A stretch of 13,913 nt of DNA, taken from Promethearchaeota archaeon (GTDB lineage: Archaea > Asgardarchaeota > Lokiarchaeia > Sigynarchaeales > SOKP01). Below the pieces are notes generated by a model, which made no database searches, was not told the origin of the DNA, and was given only the letters and a program-made list of their open reading frames with translations. A program made the translations under genes and the position numbers. The DNA is taken from assembly GCA_019057735.1 (NCBI GenBank), contig JAHLWV010000036.1, forward strand, positions 1 through 13,913. Direction: 5' to 3'. This document shows, one piece after another, positions 6,907 to 13,913 of the stretch; the first letter of the stretch is position 1; each line of letters starts with the position of its first letter.

Positions 6907-6912
6907 GAGAAG
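6907..6912 (+). promoter_or_regulatory. Ribosome-binding site supporting the TTG start
   Basis: GAGAAG lies six bases before the TTG at 6919. The ATG at 6893 is in another frame and no in-frame ATG or GTG lies nearby upstream. The protein begins directly with the expected first beta strand (DWSAIILAGGQG), so the TTG start is well placed. Confidence 0.4.
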
Positions 6913-6918
6913 ATTAAA

Positions 6919-8067
6919 TTGAGAGATTGGTCTGCCATAATTCTAGCTGGAGGTCAAGGTAAAAGGCTGTTACCTCTGACATCTTTAATTCCTAAACCAC
7001 TAGTAAAGGTAACAAATAAGGCCATGGTAGATTATTCTATAGCTCATCTGAAGTATGCTAACATAAAGCATATGATACTCGCTTTAGCTTATATGGGTAA
7101 AAAGTTAAAAAGTTATATAGAAAAAACTTGGACAGAGGATAAATTAGGGGATGTTGAGTTAGAGTGCGTCATTCAAGAAAGTAAGGGTACTGCTGACGCC
7201 TACCGCTTAATCAGTGAAAGAATAGATTCGGAAAATATTGTTGTTAGCATGGCTGACATTGTGACGAATCTTCCTATGGCTGATTTTATGGACTTCCACA
7301 TAGAGAAAGGTGGAATGGCAACGATTTCAATGAAAACTAGCGAAAGTCATACTAGTCAATATGGAGTAGTGCTTTTAGATAAAAATCGTAAAATTTATTT
7401 ATTTTTAGAGAAACCTGCTCCTATGGAATTATATTTAAGTAGCATGGCTCAAAGAACTGACTTATTTTTGCATACAAATATAATTAACACAGGAATTTAT
7501 TGTTTCAGAAAAGAAATTGATCTAACACTTCAAGAAACAGGTTTGATGGATTTTGGAGGAGAAATTTTTCCATATCTCCTTGAAAATAGTTATGATCTCT
7601 ATGGTTATGTAAAAAATTATTACTGGCTTGATTGCGGAAACCATCAAACATATTTATGGGCAAATTGGGATTTATTGAGAAAATTTTCATGGCCAATTAC
7701 ACCTAATGGTGAAGAATACGACGGTGTTTTTGTAATGGGGATTATTGATTCTGGACAAAATGCGATAATCGAAAAACCAACATGTTTTGGAGAAAATGTT
7801 GAGCTTTTAAACAGAGCAATAATTAAACCTTTAACTTCAATAGGAAATCGAGTTGTTGTAGGAGAAGATACAATTATTGAGAAAAGTGTAATATGGGACG
7901 ATGTAAATATTGGTGCAGGGTGCCGAATAGACGAGTCCATTGTATGTAACAATTGCGACATAGGTGATAATGTAGTCCTACATAATGCGATTGTAGCACC
8001 AAATAGCCGAATTAGTAGCGACACCCAGATAAGAGATAAAACTCTTGATTTGGGTACTGATATCTAA
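6919..8067 (+). CDS. Sugar-1-phosphate nucleotidylyltransferase with left-handed beta-helix tail
   Basis: This transfers a nucleotide from an NTP to a sugar-1-phosphate, releasing pyrophosphate (GDP-mannose/dTDP- or UDP-glucose pyrophosphorylase type). The catalytic domain is residues 4-255: signature GGQGKRLLPLT (11-21) with Lys26-Pro27, SKGTADA (88-94) at the base pocket, MADIV (111-115) with metal-binding Asp113 (usually GD, here AD), FLEKP (162-166) and NTGIY (190-194) at the sugar site, and YWLDCGN (235-241) with the second metal Asp238. Residues about 285-375 carry hexapeptide-type repeats of a left-handed beta helix, which oligomerises such enzymes. All core residues are present, so it should be active; sugar and base cannot be read from sequence. 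It starts at TTG and lies 67 bp after the GalT-like gene, probably in one operon, and converges on the GH13 gene with only 17 bp between the stops. It resembles the N-terminal half of bacterial fused nucleotidylyltransferase-mutase proteins. Confidence 0.9.
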   Translation: MRDWSAIILAGGQGKRLLPLTSLIPKPLVKVTNKAMVDYSIAHLKYANIKHMILALAYMGKKLKSYIEKTWTEDKLGDVELECVIQESKGTADAYRLISERIDSENIVVSMADIVTNLPMADFMDFHIEKGGMATISMKTSESHTSQYGVVLLDKNRKIYLFLEKPAPMELYLSSMAQRTDLFLHTNIINTGIYCFRKEIDLTLQETGLMDFGGEIFPYLLENSYDLYGYVKNYYWLDCGNHQTYLWANWDLLRKFSWPITPNGEEYDGVFVMGIIDSGQNAIIEKPTCFGENVELLNRAIIKPLTSIGNRVVVGEDTIIEKSVIWDDVNIGAGCRIDESIVCNNCDIGDNVVLHNAIVAPNSRISSDTQIRDKTLDLGTDI

Positions 8068-8084
8068 GCTCTAAAAAACGAGTC

Positions 8085-11000
8085 TTAAGTTTGAGGATAA
8101 TTATGCAAATCCTCTAATAACTTAATAACCTGGAAGTTAGTGGTTTTTGAAACTTTTTTGATCATTAGATAATAATCTAATAACTTCTTTAATTCCTCAT
8201 CTGAATCCCCTTTTGATTTGACGAGTGAATCAATAATAGCAATTAACCACATCCATTTAATAAAATTATCAAATAATTCAGCACTATACCATAGAAGCTG
8301 TTGGTATCGGTTTACTTTTAAATATTGTTGTACTTCGGGATCGCTAAAAAACAGTTGGAAAACGGAATACAAATCCTTTTCGCCATTTATGACTAAATTA
8401 GACCAGTTTTGTAAACCGATCATTAACTTAATAATTGAATCTACTTCTAATCCCTTATCCTTTTTATCTTTGCTCAAATCACTCAGTGTTTTGTTAATAT
8501 ACTTAGAGAGCCGCCATTCATCAAATAAACTTCGACTTAGGAGCTTATAATTATCATTAGATTTGAATCGTCCTAATTGGTGAACTATAAGATACGAAAA
8601 TATTATACCCCATTCAACTTCAGATGATGGAAGTAAGTTGATAAAAATGTCTTTATATTCCTCTGGAATTCTCAATTCTCCTACATTATGTTTTAATTTA
8701 AGCATTACTTTAATTCTTAATACGATGTCATTCTTGATATCTGTAAAATCCTTTTGACTTGATGAATACTTTTTTACTTCAAGTAAAAATGCATCTAGAT
8801 TATTGTAAATCAATTCCGCTTCTTTTTTTACTTTATTTGGATTTAGTAGATCTTTTAATGAGCTCGTATTGATTAAAGTCTTAAAAGATTCATGCAATGG
8901 TTGATATATAAGTTCATGTAGAGTTTCATGTATGTTAGGGACACCCTTACCATTTAGAAGATCATGAAGCTGGGCATAATGGAAAAACTCATTATCGTTG
9001 AGTATTTGAAAGTCCGTAAACAAGAACTTCTGATATGCATGGAGTTCAATATATAAACCGTAATCATGGAGTTCCTTATTTCGTCTTATGTATACCAATC
9101 CAGTAAGAGAATCTTTAAAGATACAATACCCTTCCACAGGTAATTTTAAACCTTCTGCTAAGGTTCTCTGGATTATCTCTTTATTATCGTTTACTTTATG
9201 GGCAAATCCAACTGAATTTTTTATAAAACCGCTTACCTCAGCGTACCTATTATGAAAAATTATTAATGCACACTCATTATTAACCCGGTTAGAATACGCA
9301 AACACATCTTCGTTGACTACATTCCCCGTCCAAAAATCATACAGTAAAAAATTATTAGCATTAGCATAAAGATAGCGTTTCTTCATTATCGGGAATATAA
9401 TTTCCTTATGATGCTCTAGTAAGCCTAAATTGATTTCTTCATCCCAGTAAGCCCGTCTGTATTCCATGCCATACTTTTCGTGATATCCTTCGATTTGTCC
9501 ATGGCTAAACATTGGAAGCCCTGGCATGGTTACCATCATTAAACAAACGCCAAAATATTTATCTCCATCAGCAAATTGTTTTATAGCGGTTTCTTCATCT
9601 GGATTACTCATAAAATTTACAAATCTTTTAAGAATCTCTGGATCGAATTGGAGAGTATTTTTTAATACTAAGCGATACATAGCGTTATCCTCATCGCTAA
9701 GCATATTCATAAACGCAGAATTGTACACACGATGCATCCCTAGTGTTCTCACAAAAAATCCTTCAAGAAACCAGAATGCCTCGGCTAATAATAATGTATC
9801 TGGATTTTCCTTATTGATCCTGTCAACAACTTCTCGCCAAAATTCTGCTGGCATCGCCTTATAAAACTCATCTTTGGAGATTCCATGCTCCGCTCTTGAA
9901 GGTATAGCACCTCCAGTTCCAGGTTCTGGAAACCATAATCTTTGGTAATGTTTTCTTGTGAGGGTCATTGCAGCATCAAACCGAATAATAGGGAACATCT
10001 TGGAAACGTGCAAAATAGTCTGAATAACTGCTTCTCGAACCTCTGGATTTAAAAAATCCAATTGAGCTGTATCATTCCATGGAAAACTAGTACCGTCATT
10101 TCCATGATAAACATACTTGATTTCGCCAGTACGAAAATTTTCGAGTTTAAATGTAACGGCGGCATCGGTTCTAGTAAAATATTTATCCTCCAGAAATATG
10201 CCTACATTAGGATCTCCAGATAAATTCTCACCTGAAAAATTGTAAGATGGAAACGGAGAATATGGCAAAGAAATATACCAATCTGGATGTTCTAATACCC
10301 ATTTTGAAACAATTCCAGTGTGATTAGGCACCATATCACAAGCGAGACGAATTCCTCTCTCTTTAGCCCTATTTTGTAAATTATCATAAGAATCGTAACC
10401 TCCTAAATCATGCGCGATAACATAATCGTAAGTTGAATAAGCACTAGCTTCTGCTTCGGGATTACCACACCATCTTTTAATTGTTTTGGACGCTTGACTT
10501 CTTTCCCATAATCCAATGAGCCAAAGGCCGGTAAAACCCCATTCTCTCAGTTGATTTAATTCTTCATTGGGAATATCATGTAATTTAGAAATTGTTCTAT
10601 CGTACTTTTTCGAAAGCTGATCCATCCAAACATAAATATTTTTAGCGATCATTATTACTTTTGGCATCCATTCTTTATCGATAGTATAATTTTCTATTTC
10701 CAAAGAATCATATTCATAAGCTTCTGACTCTCCAGGGCCTAGGCCCCTTAACATCTCTTCTTCTCTTATAATATCAAGAGCGATTAAGATTTGAAACGTA
10801 TACTTTCCTAATATTGACCCCCAACTGTCATGAATGTATGTTAATTGTTCTCGAATTGAATGTGGATATTTTTCTACCGGTTCTTTCAACATTTCAATTA
10901 AATTTTGATTATTCGGTCCAAATTTAGCTTTCTCTTCAAAAAAATTAGAGATCTCATCAACAATTTCCCTATAAGCTGTCCGTTTTTCAAGCGATTCATC

Positions 11001-11498
11001 GTCAAATAACTCAATAAAAGGAGAATAGGAGGGATTCATATTTCCGAGCCAAAGATTTACAAATTCATCAACAAAATGGATTTCGTTTTCAACTCCCTCA
11101 ACCTTATCTTTTAAAAAAGCTTCAATTTTTTCTGCTTCTTGGTATACAATATCAGGAGGAAATTCCTCTATCAAGGAGTAGATTGCTCCATCTAATTTAG
11201 AACTGCCAATTTTTTTTTCTAAAAATTCATAAAGTTCGTTATTTAACAGTAAATTCTGGGTTTTTTCTTTGTACAAATTGTACAGGAATTTATTAATTTC
11301 GTATATTAATGCCATTCCATTAAATTCACCGATTCGAATGGCAATTTCCGGATAATTTATTAAATCTCTTTTTTGATTTAATTTTTGAACGAACATCCTA
11401 ACTAAATGGATATTTCCGTTAAATTCAATATTACCCTTTTCTGAAAATTTAAACTCAGCAAATTCGTACTTATTCCTTGCGTCTCTCGAGATTTTCAT
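8085..11498 (-). CDS. GH13 alpha-amylase-family protein, very long, cytoplasmic
   Basis: This is a 1137-residue protein with a GH13 (beta/alpha)8 barrel at about residues 310-720. Region I is DMVPNHT (388-394). Region II is IIRFDAA (504-510) with nucleophile Asp508. Region III is LLLAEAF (569-575) with acid/base Glu573. Region IV is SNPDEE (631-636): the transition-state Asp634 is kept but the usual His before it is Pro633. The catalytic triad is therefore intact. Residues 1-300 are helical and match no domain I know. The barrel is followed by about 100 residues of beta-rich sequence and then a mainly helical tail (about 835-1137) of unknown role. There is no signal peptide, so it should act in the cytoplasm, on stored alpha-glucan or as a glucanotransferase. 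I recall close relatives with the NPDE motif in bacteria and archaea, usually annotated only as alpha-amylase. It is divergent from the mutase-like gene across a 144-bp shared promoter region. Family certain, exact reaction unknown. Confidence 0.9.
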   Translation of the reverse strand: MKISRDARNKYEFAEFKFSEKGNIEFNGNIHLVRMFVQKLNQKRDLINYPEIAIRIGEFNGMALIYEINKFLYNLYKEKTQNLLLNNELYEFLEKKIGSSKLDGAIYSLIEEFPPDIVYQEAEKIEAFLKDKVEGVENEIHFVDEFVNLWLGNMNPSYSPFIELFDDESLEKRTAYREIVDEISNFFEEKAKFGPNNQNLIEMLKEPVEKYPHSIREQLTYIHDSWGSILGKYTFQILIALDIIREEEMLRGLGPGESEAYEYDSLEIENYTIDKEWMPKVIMIAKNIYVWMDQLSKKYDRTISKLHDIPNEELNQLREWGFTGLWLIGLWERSQASKTIKRWCGNPEAEASAYSTYDYVIAHDLGGYDSYDNLQNRAKERGIRLACDMVPNHTGIVSKWVLEHPDWYISLPYSPFPSYNFSGENLSGDPNVGIFLEDKYFTRTDAAVTFKLENFRTGEIKYVYHGNDGTSFPWNDTAQLDFLNPEVREAVIQTILHVSKMFPIIRFDAAMTLTRKHYQRLWFPEPGTGGAIPSRAEHGISKDEFYKAMPAEFWREVVDRINKENPDTLLLAEAFWFLEGFFVRTLGMHRVYNSAFMNMLSDEDNAMYRLVLKNTLQFDPEILKRFVNFMSNPDEETAIKQFADGDKYFGVCLMMVTMPGLPMFSHGQIEGYHEKYGMEYRRAYWDEEINLGLLEHHKEIIFPIMKKRYLYANANNFLLYDFWTGNVVNEDVFAYSNRVNNECALIIFHNRYAEVSGFIKNSVGFAHKVNDNKEIIQRTLAEGLKLPVEGYCIFKDSLTGLVYIRRNKELHDYGLYIELHAYQKFLFTDFQILNDNEFFHYAQLHDLLNGKGVPNIHETLHELIYQPLHESFKTLINTSSLKDLLNPNKVKKEAELIYNNLDAFLLEVKKYSSSQKDFTDIKNDIVLRIKVMLKLKHNVGELRIPEEYKDIFINLLPSSEVEWGIIFSYLIVHQLGRFKSNDNYKLLSRSLFDEWRLSKYINKTLSDLSKDKKDKGLEVDSIIKLMIGLQNWSNLVINGEKDLYSVFQLFFSDPEVQQYLKVNRYQQLLWYSAELFDNFIKWMWLIAIIDSLVKSKGDSDEELKKLLDYYLMIKKVSKTTNFQVIKLLEDLHNYPQT

Positions 11499-11642
11499 GA
11501 GAATTACAACTCATTACTCTAACATTTATTAAAAGTGCTCTAATGTTAATTGACAAATGTATTTTAAAACAAGCTATACTAATTATATTTAGATATACTA
11601 TACTAATTATATTTTCGATAATTCAAAATTTGAAAGGTTAAA
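11499..11642. promoter_or_regulatory. Divergent promoter region between GH13 and mutase-like genes
   Basis: This 144-bp region must drive the GH13 gene (minus) and the mutase-like gene (plus). It contains a 17-bp direct repeat (11574-11614) and a 7-bp inverted repeat TAACATT/AATGTTA (11520-11548). GAAAGG at 11632-11637, five bases before the ATG at 11643, is the ribosome-binding site of the mutase-like gene. A shared control region implies the two genes are regulated together. Confidence 0.5.
11574..11614 (+). repeat. 17-bp direct repeat, 24-bp period, in the divergent promoter
   Basis: CTATACTAATTATATTT occurs twice, exactly, at 11574-11590 and 11598-11614. The 24-bp period places both copies on nearly the same face of the helix. 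Each copy includes TATA-like sequence. This is a good candidate for a tandem regulator-binding site, though a local duplication in AT-rich DNA is the simple alternative. Confidence 0.6.
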
Positions 11643-13028
11643 ATGTCTTCACGCGTACAAAAGTTAGATGAACTTAATAAAAATGGCCGAATTGTAGGAA
11701 GGGCTAATTATATATTTACACCCGAGATAGCGAGTTCTATTGGTTCTATTCATGGGAGTTCTTTTAAGAAAGACGAGACAATTGTTATTGGACGAGATTA
11801 TCATAACGATAGCCGCATGTTAAAGAGAGGTTATACTGCGGGAGTAATGAGTACTGGAGTGAATGTTTTAAATCTAACAGATTGTACATTTCCATTATTA
11901 GAATTCACCATAAGACGATTTGGAGCAAGTGGAGGTGCCTATTTTTCAGGAGGTCATCTATATAGCGAAGATGTAGGAGTAAGATTTGCAGATGCTGGTG
12001 GTATAGAATTAGCACCTCAAGAAATAGAAAAAATTATTGAGTCATACAATACCTACCCTGCTCAAATTAGACGCGTTGATCCCAGAAGGATTGGACGTAT
12101 TAGTGCAATCCCTCAGACTCAAGATGTGTATATAAAATCATTAGAGCAATTTGTCAGCAAAAAACTTATCAAGGAGGCTGATTTAAAAGTTGTAGTTGAT
12201 TGTTCTTTCAGTCCAACAGGTAAAATAACTCCACTCTTAATTAATGAAGTAGGGGTAGAAGTAATTGCGTTAAATACTCATTACCGTGAGAGATCACTAG
12301 TTCCGGTTCCAAGCATAAATACTATTAAAAATACTGCAGATATCGTAAAAGCATCAAATAGTCATTTAGGAGTGTGTTTTGACGTTGATGGATCGCGATT
12401 ATTGGTAGTTGATGAAAATGGTTTAGAAATTAGTTTCGAAGATCTTTTGATGTTCTTCGTCTCTTACGATGAAAAAATCCAAAAGGCTAAAAATAGTACG
12501 ATAATTACGACACCTTCAATCTCTCGCGTTGTTAAAGATTTTATAAAGGAGAGCGGGCATCAAATTAAACTTGTAGAAAATTATCCTGGTGAGCTCTCTC
12601 GTCAAATAAGACAAGAAAGAGCTTGTTTTGCTGCAGCAGATTCCTTAAAATTTTATTTTCCTCATTATTCTCCTATAAGCGATGGTAACTATATTTTACT
12701 TAACATTTTAGAAATAATGGCTCAACAAAAGGATTTAATTAGTTCTCTTACAAAAGGGTTTCCTAAGGGTATAAAAGTCAATAAAACAATACCAGTTTCG
12801 TCAGAAGTATTGGAAACAATCCACAACAAATTAATAGAGTTTGCAGATGAGCATGACTTGAAGTATCAAGATATCATCAATGAGTTAAAAATAATTGACG
12901 ATGATGTGTACGTAAATATTAAGGTTGCTCTTAATAGAAATGCGATCTTACTCTCTGCTGAGTCGGACGACAAAAACAAATCAGAAAAAATGATATCGGA
13001 GCTATCAAAAATACTTTCCAAATTTTAA
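11643..13028 (+). CDS. Degenerate phosphohexomutase-family protein (probable pseudoenzyme)
   Basis: The 461-residue length and domain order match alpha-D-phosphohexomutases (PMM/PGM), but the active site is eroded. Loop 1, normally TASHNP with the phosphorylated Ser, aligns with SGGHLY (102-107): the Ser is Gly104 and only His105 remains. The metal loop DGDxDR is DVDGSR (247-252), with the third Asp replaced by Ser251. The sugar loop GGExSGH aligns with AAADSLK (330-336), losing the Glu and His. The phosphate loop RxSGTEP aligns with the stretch near ALNRNAI (429-435) and is unrecognisable. The surrounding folds are kept: GGAYF...GVRF (97-115), VVVDCSFSPTGK (183-194), SRLLVVDENG (251-260) and the final AES segment. 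GVRF-DAGGIEL and RRVDPRRIGRI (143-153) recall the degenerate mutase half of bacterial fused nucleotidylyltransferase-mutase proteins. I infer a non-catalytic partner or sensor, perhaps for the nucleotidylyltransferase at 6919-8067. The ATG has a GAAAGG site. Confidence 0.85.
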   Translation: MSSRVQKLDELNKNGRIVGRANYIFTPEIASSIGSIHGSSFKKDETIVIGRDYHNDSRMLKRGYTAGVMSTGVNVLNLTDCTFPLLEFTIRRFGASGGAYFSGGHLYSEDVGVRFADAGGIELAPQEIEKIIESYNTYPAQIRRVDPRRIGRISAIPQTQDVYIKSLEQFVSKKLIKEADLKVVVDCSFSPTGKITPLLINEVGVEVIALNTHYRERSLVPVPSINTIKNTADIVKASNSHLGVCFDVDGSRLLVVDENGLEISFEDLLMFFVSYDEKIQKAKNSTIITTPSISRVVKDFIKESGHQIKLVENYPGELSRQIRQERACFAAADSLKFYFPHYSPISDGNYILLNILEIMAQQKDLISSLTKGFPKGIKVNKTIPVSSEVLETIHNKLIEFADEHDLKYQDIINELKIIDDDVYVNIKVALNRNAILLSAESDDKNKSEKMISELSKILSKF

Positions 13029-13085
13029 TCGCACAAAAACACTAAAATTTAATTACATGTAAAGGTAAATAATTACTAATTTTAG

Positions 13086-13147
13086 CATATTATTTTAAAC
13101 CACGAAGCGAAATTAAAAATGGTCTGGTATTAATTTAAAATAATATG
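13086..13147. repeat. Perfect 14-bp inverted repeat between two plus-strand genes
   Basis: CATATTATTTTAAA (13086-13099) and its exact reverse complement (13134-13147) flank a 34-base spacer. It lies about 60 bases after the mutase-like gene and about 60 before the membrane-protein gene. It could be a transcript hairpin or an operator pair. The arms are almost only A/T, so chance cannot be excluded. Confidence 0.5.
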
Positions 13148-13209
13148 TTGTTATAATATATATAATTGATAACTAAATTAAAAATAATAATTAGAAGAGA
13201 GTTTTTATT

Positions 13210-13902
13210 ATGGCTGTATTTGATATAAATTCTATAATTATCACTGGAACTTTATTTGTTATATATGGAGTTTTTTTATTTTTCGATCTTTTCAAGAGAA
13301 ACGAAAAATATGGTTATTTAGCGTATATTGTTGCTTTAGTACCAGTAAATTTTCTATGGTTTCTTCAGTTTGATGTTCTAGGGACGTATTTGATATTATT
13401 TATACTATGGAATCTGTGTTTATTACGGGATTTGTTTGGAGTTTCACGAAAAAACGATCCAAAACGAATCAACGACATTTTGCTATACCTGGTGTTAGGA
13501 GTTATAATTCAAATTACTATAACAGCGATCTTACCGGTGTCAATTGTTAGTATGCAAACTAATACTATGGTGTACGGATTTTTCTATTTTCCGGATATTT
13601 ATACTGCTTCGTTTGGTATTGAACTCTGGGTTAATCCTACAATATTGCTCGGCTTCCGAATACTTGCTTCTGTGTTGATAGGATTAGTCATAATTCCTTT
13701 GCTTGTTGATCTTAGAGATGAAGAGGTACCTCTTCCTATATTCATTTTCGTAATTGCTCTGTTTATCCTCCCTTTTCTATATTTGAGCTTTATTTGGCTA
13801 CCAGAAGCGATGGGAGTATTAACTTTTCTTATGAGCGTCATCCTATTCATAGTATTGCTTATTATTACTAGGAGCGGCAAAGAAGTCAAAAAAAAGAAAT
13901 AA
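13210..13902 (+). CDS. Seven-transmembrane protein of unknown function
   Basis: This is a 230-residue, highly hydrophobic protein with about seven membrane helices: roughly 8-26, 36-53, 57-73, 89-110, 144-166, 174-194 and 200-219. Charges fit a topology with the N-terminus outside and the C-terminus inside: Lys/Arg-rich loops follow helix 1 (FKRNEK) and helix 3 (RKNDPKR), and the tail ends in four Lys. The largest outer loop (about 111-143) is uncharged and aromatic-rich. There is no retinal-type Lys in helix 7, no obvious transporter motif and no nucleotide-binding motif, so I cannot assign a function. The ATG start is preceded by GA-rich AGAAGAGAG (13193-13201) and, further up, by TATA-like sequence at about 13151-13166. 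It follows the mutase-like gene by 181 bp and probably has its own promoter. Confidence 0.8.
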   Translation: MAVFDINSIIITGTLFVIYGVFLFFDLFKRNEKYGYLAYIVALVPVNFLWFLQFDVLGTYLILFILWNLCLLRDLFGVSRKNDPKRINDILLYLVLGVIIQITITAILPVSIVSMQTNTMVYGFFYFPDIYTASFGIELWVNPTILLGFRILASVLIGLVIIPLLVDLRDEEVPLPIFIFVIALFILPFLYLSFIWLPEAMGVLTFLMSVILFIVLLIITRSGKEVKKKK

Positions 13903-13913
13903 ACTATAATTTT

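Noticed and set aside
6893..6918. ATG at 6893 as start of the nucleotidylyltransferase
   Set aside because: It is in a different frame from the enzyme; the in-frame TTG at 6919 directly precedes the expected first strand.
7644..8024. A 126-codon minus-strand frame inside the nucleotidylyltransferase gene
   Set aside because: It is a shadow of the beta-helix coding region; the plus-strand protein is clearly the real gene.
9526..9864. A 112-codon plus-strand frame inside the GH13 gene
   Set aside because: It overlaps the conserved catalytic barrel on the other strand and has no family signature.
11574..11614. CRISPR-like repeat
   Set aside because: There are only two copies with a 7-base gap and no array or cas genes; a promoter repeat is the better reading.
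11643..13028. A broken mutase pseudogene
   Set aside because: The frame is intact over 461 codons with normal start and ribosome-binding site, and changes cluster in catalytic loops while the fold is kept, which fits a functional non-catalytic protein.
1..13913. Insertion sequence, transposase, integrase or defence system
   Set aside because: No such protein motifs or terminal inverted repeats were seen; the genes look like a resident metabolic and regulatory region.

Overview
The window is AT-rich (roughly a third G+C by eye) and looks like a piece of an Asgard archaeal (Promethearchaeota, most likely Lokiarchaeia-type) genome. The evidence is an Arf/Ras-like small GTPase with a long N-terminal extension next to a V4R-domain gene, an archaeal ribbon-helix-helix regulator, start codons that include GTG and TTG, T-run terminators, and archaeal-type carbohydrate enzymes. 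The assignment is inference from gene content; no rRNA or tRNA gene is visible to anchor it.

Left part (1-3273, all minus strand): a V4R-domain protein cut by the window edge, an Arf-like GTPase with an N-terminal domain of about 165 residues, and a 464-residue protein of unknown function. The last has a coiled-coil region, a Pro/Gly-rich linker, a regularly spaced tryptophan repeat, a four-cysteine zinc ribbon and an acidic tail. This looks like a small-GTPase/regulatory neighbourhood of the kind expanded in Asgard archaea. Centre-left (3274-5265, plus strand): a 124-bp divergent promoter region with a perfect 16-bp palindrome, a D-2-hydroxyacid dehydrogenase-family protein, about 550 bp of AT-rich non-coding DNA, and a small ribbon-helix-helix regulator followed by a T-rich terminator.

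Right part (5616-13028) is a carbohydrate block. It holds a GalT-like (HIT-fold) nucleotidylyltransferase, a sugar-1-phosphate nucleotidylyltransferase with a left-handed beta-helix tail, a convergent 1137-residue cytoplasmic GH13 alpha-amylase-family protein, and a divergently transcribed phosphohexomutase-family protein. The last protein has lost the catalytic phosphoserine and most residues of the other three active-site loops. A 7-TM membrane protein closes the window (13210-13902).

The most interesting signal is the pair NTP-transferase (6919-8067) and degenerate phosphohexomutase (11643-13028). As I recall, these two domains occur fused, with an equally degenerate mutase half, in a family of bacterial 'mannose-1-phosphate guanylyltransferase' proteins. 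Here they appear as separate genes flanking a GH13 enzyme. I infer that the mutase-like protein is a non-catalytic partner or sugar-phosphate sensor for the nucleotidylyltransferase, in a module linking alpha-glucan turnover to nucleotide sugars. The GalT-like protein keeps the nucleophilic histidine but has lost the usual zinc-site histidines.
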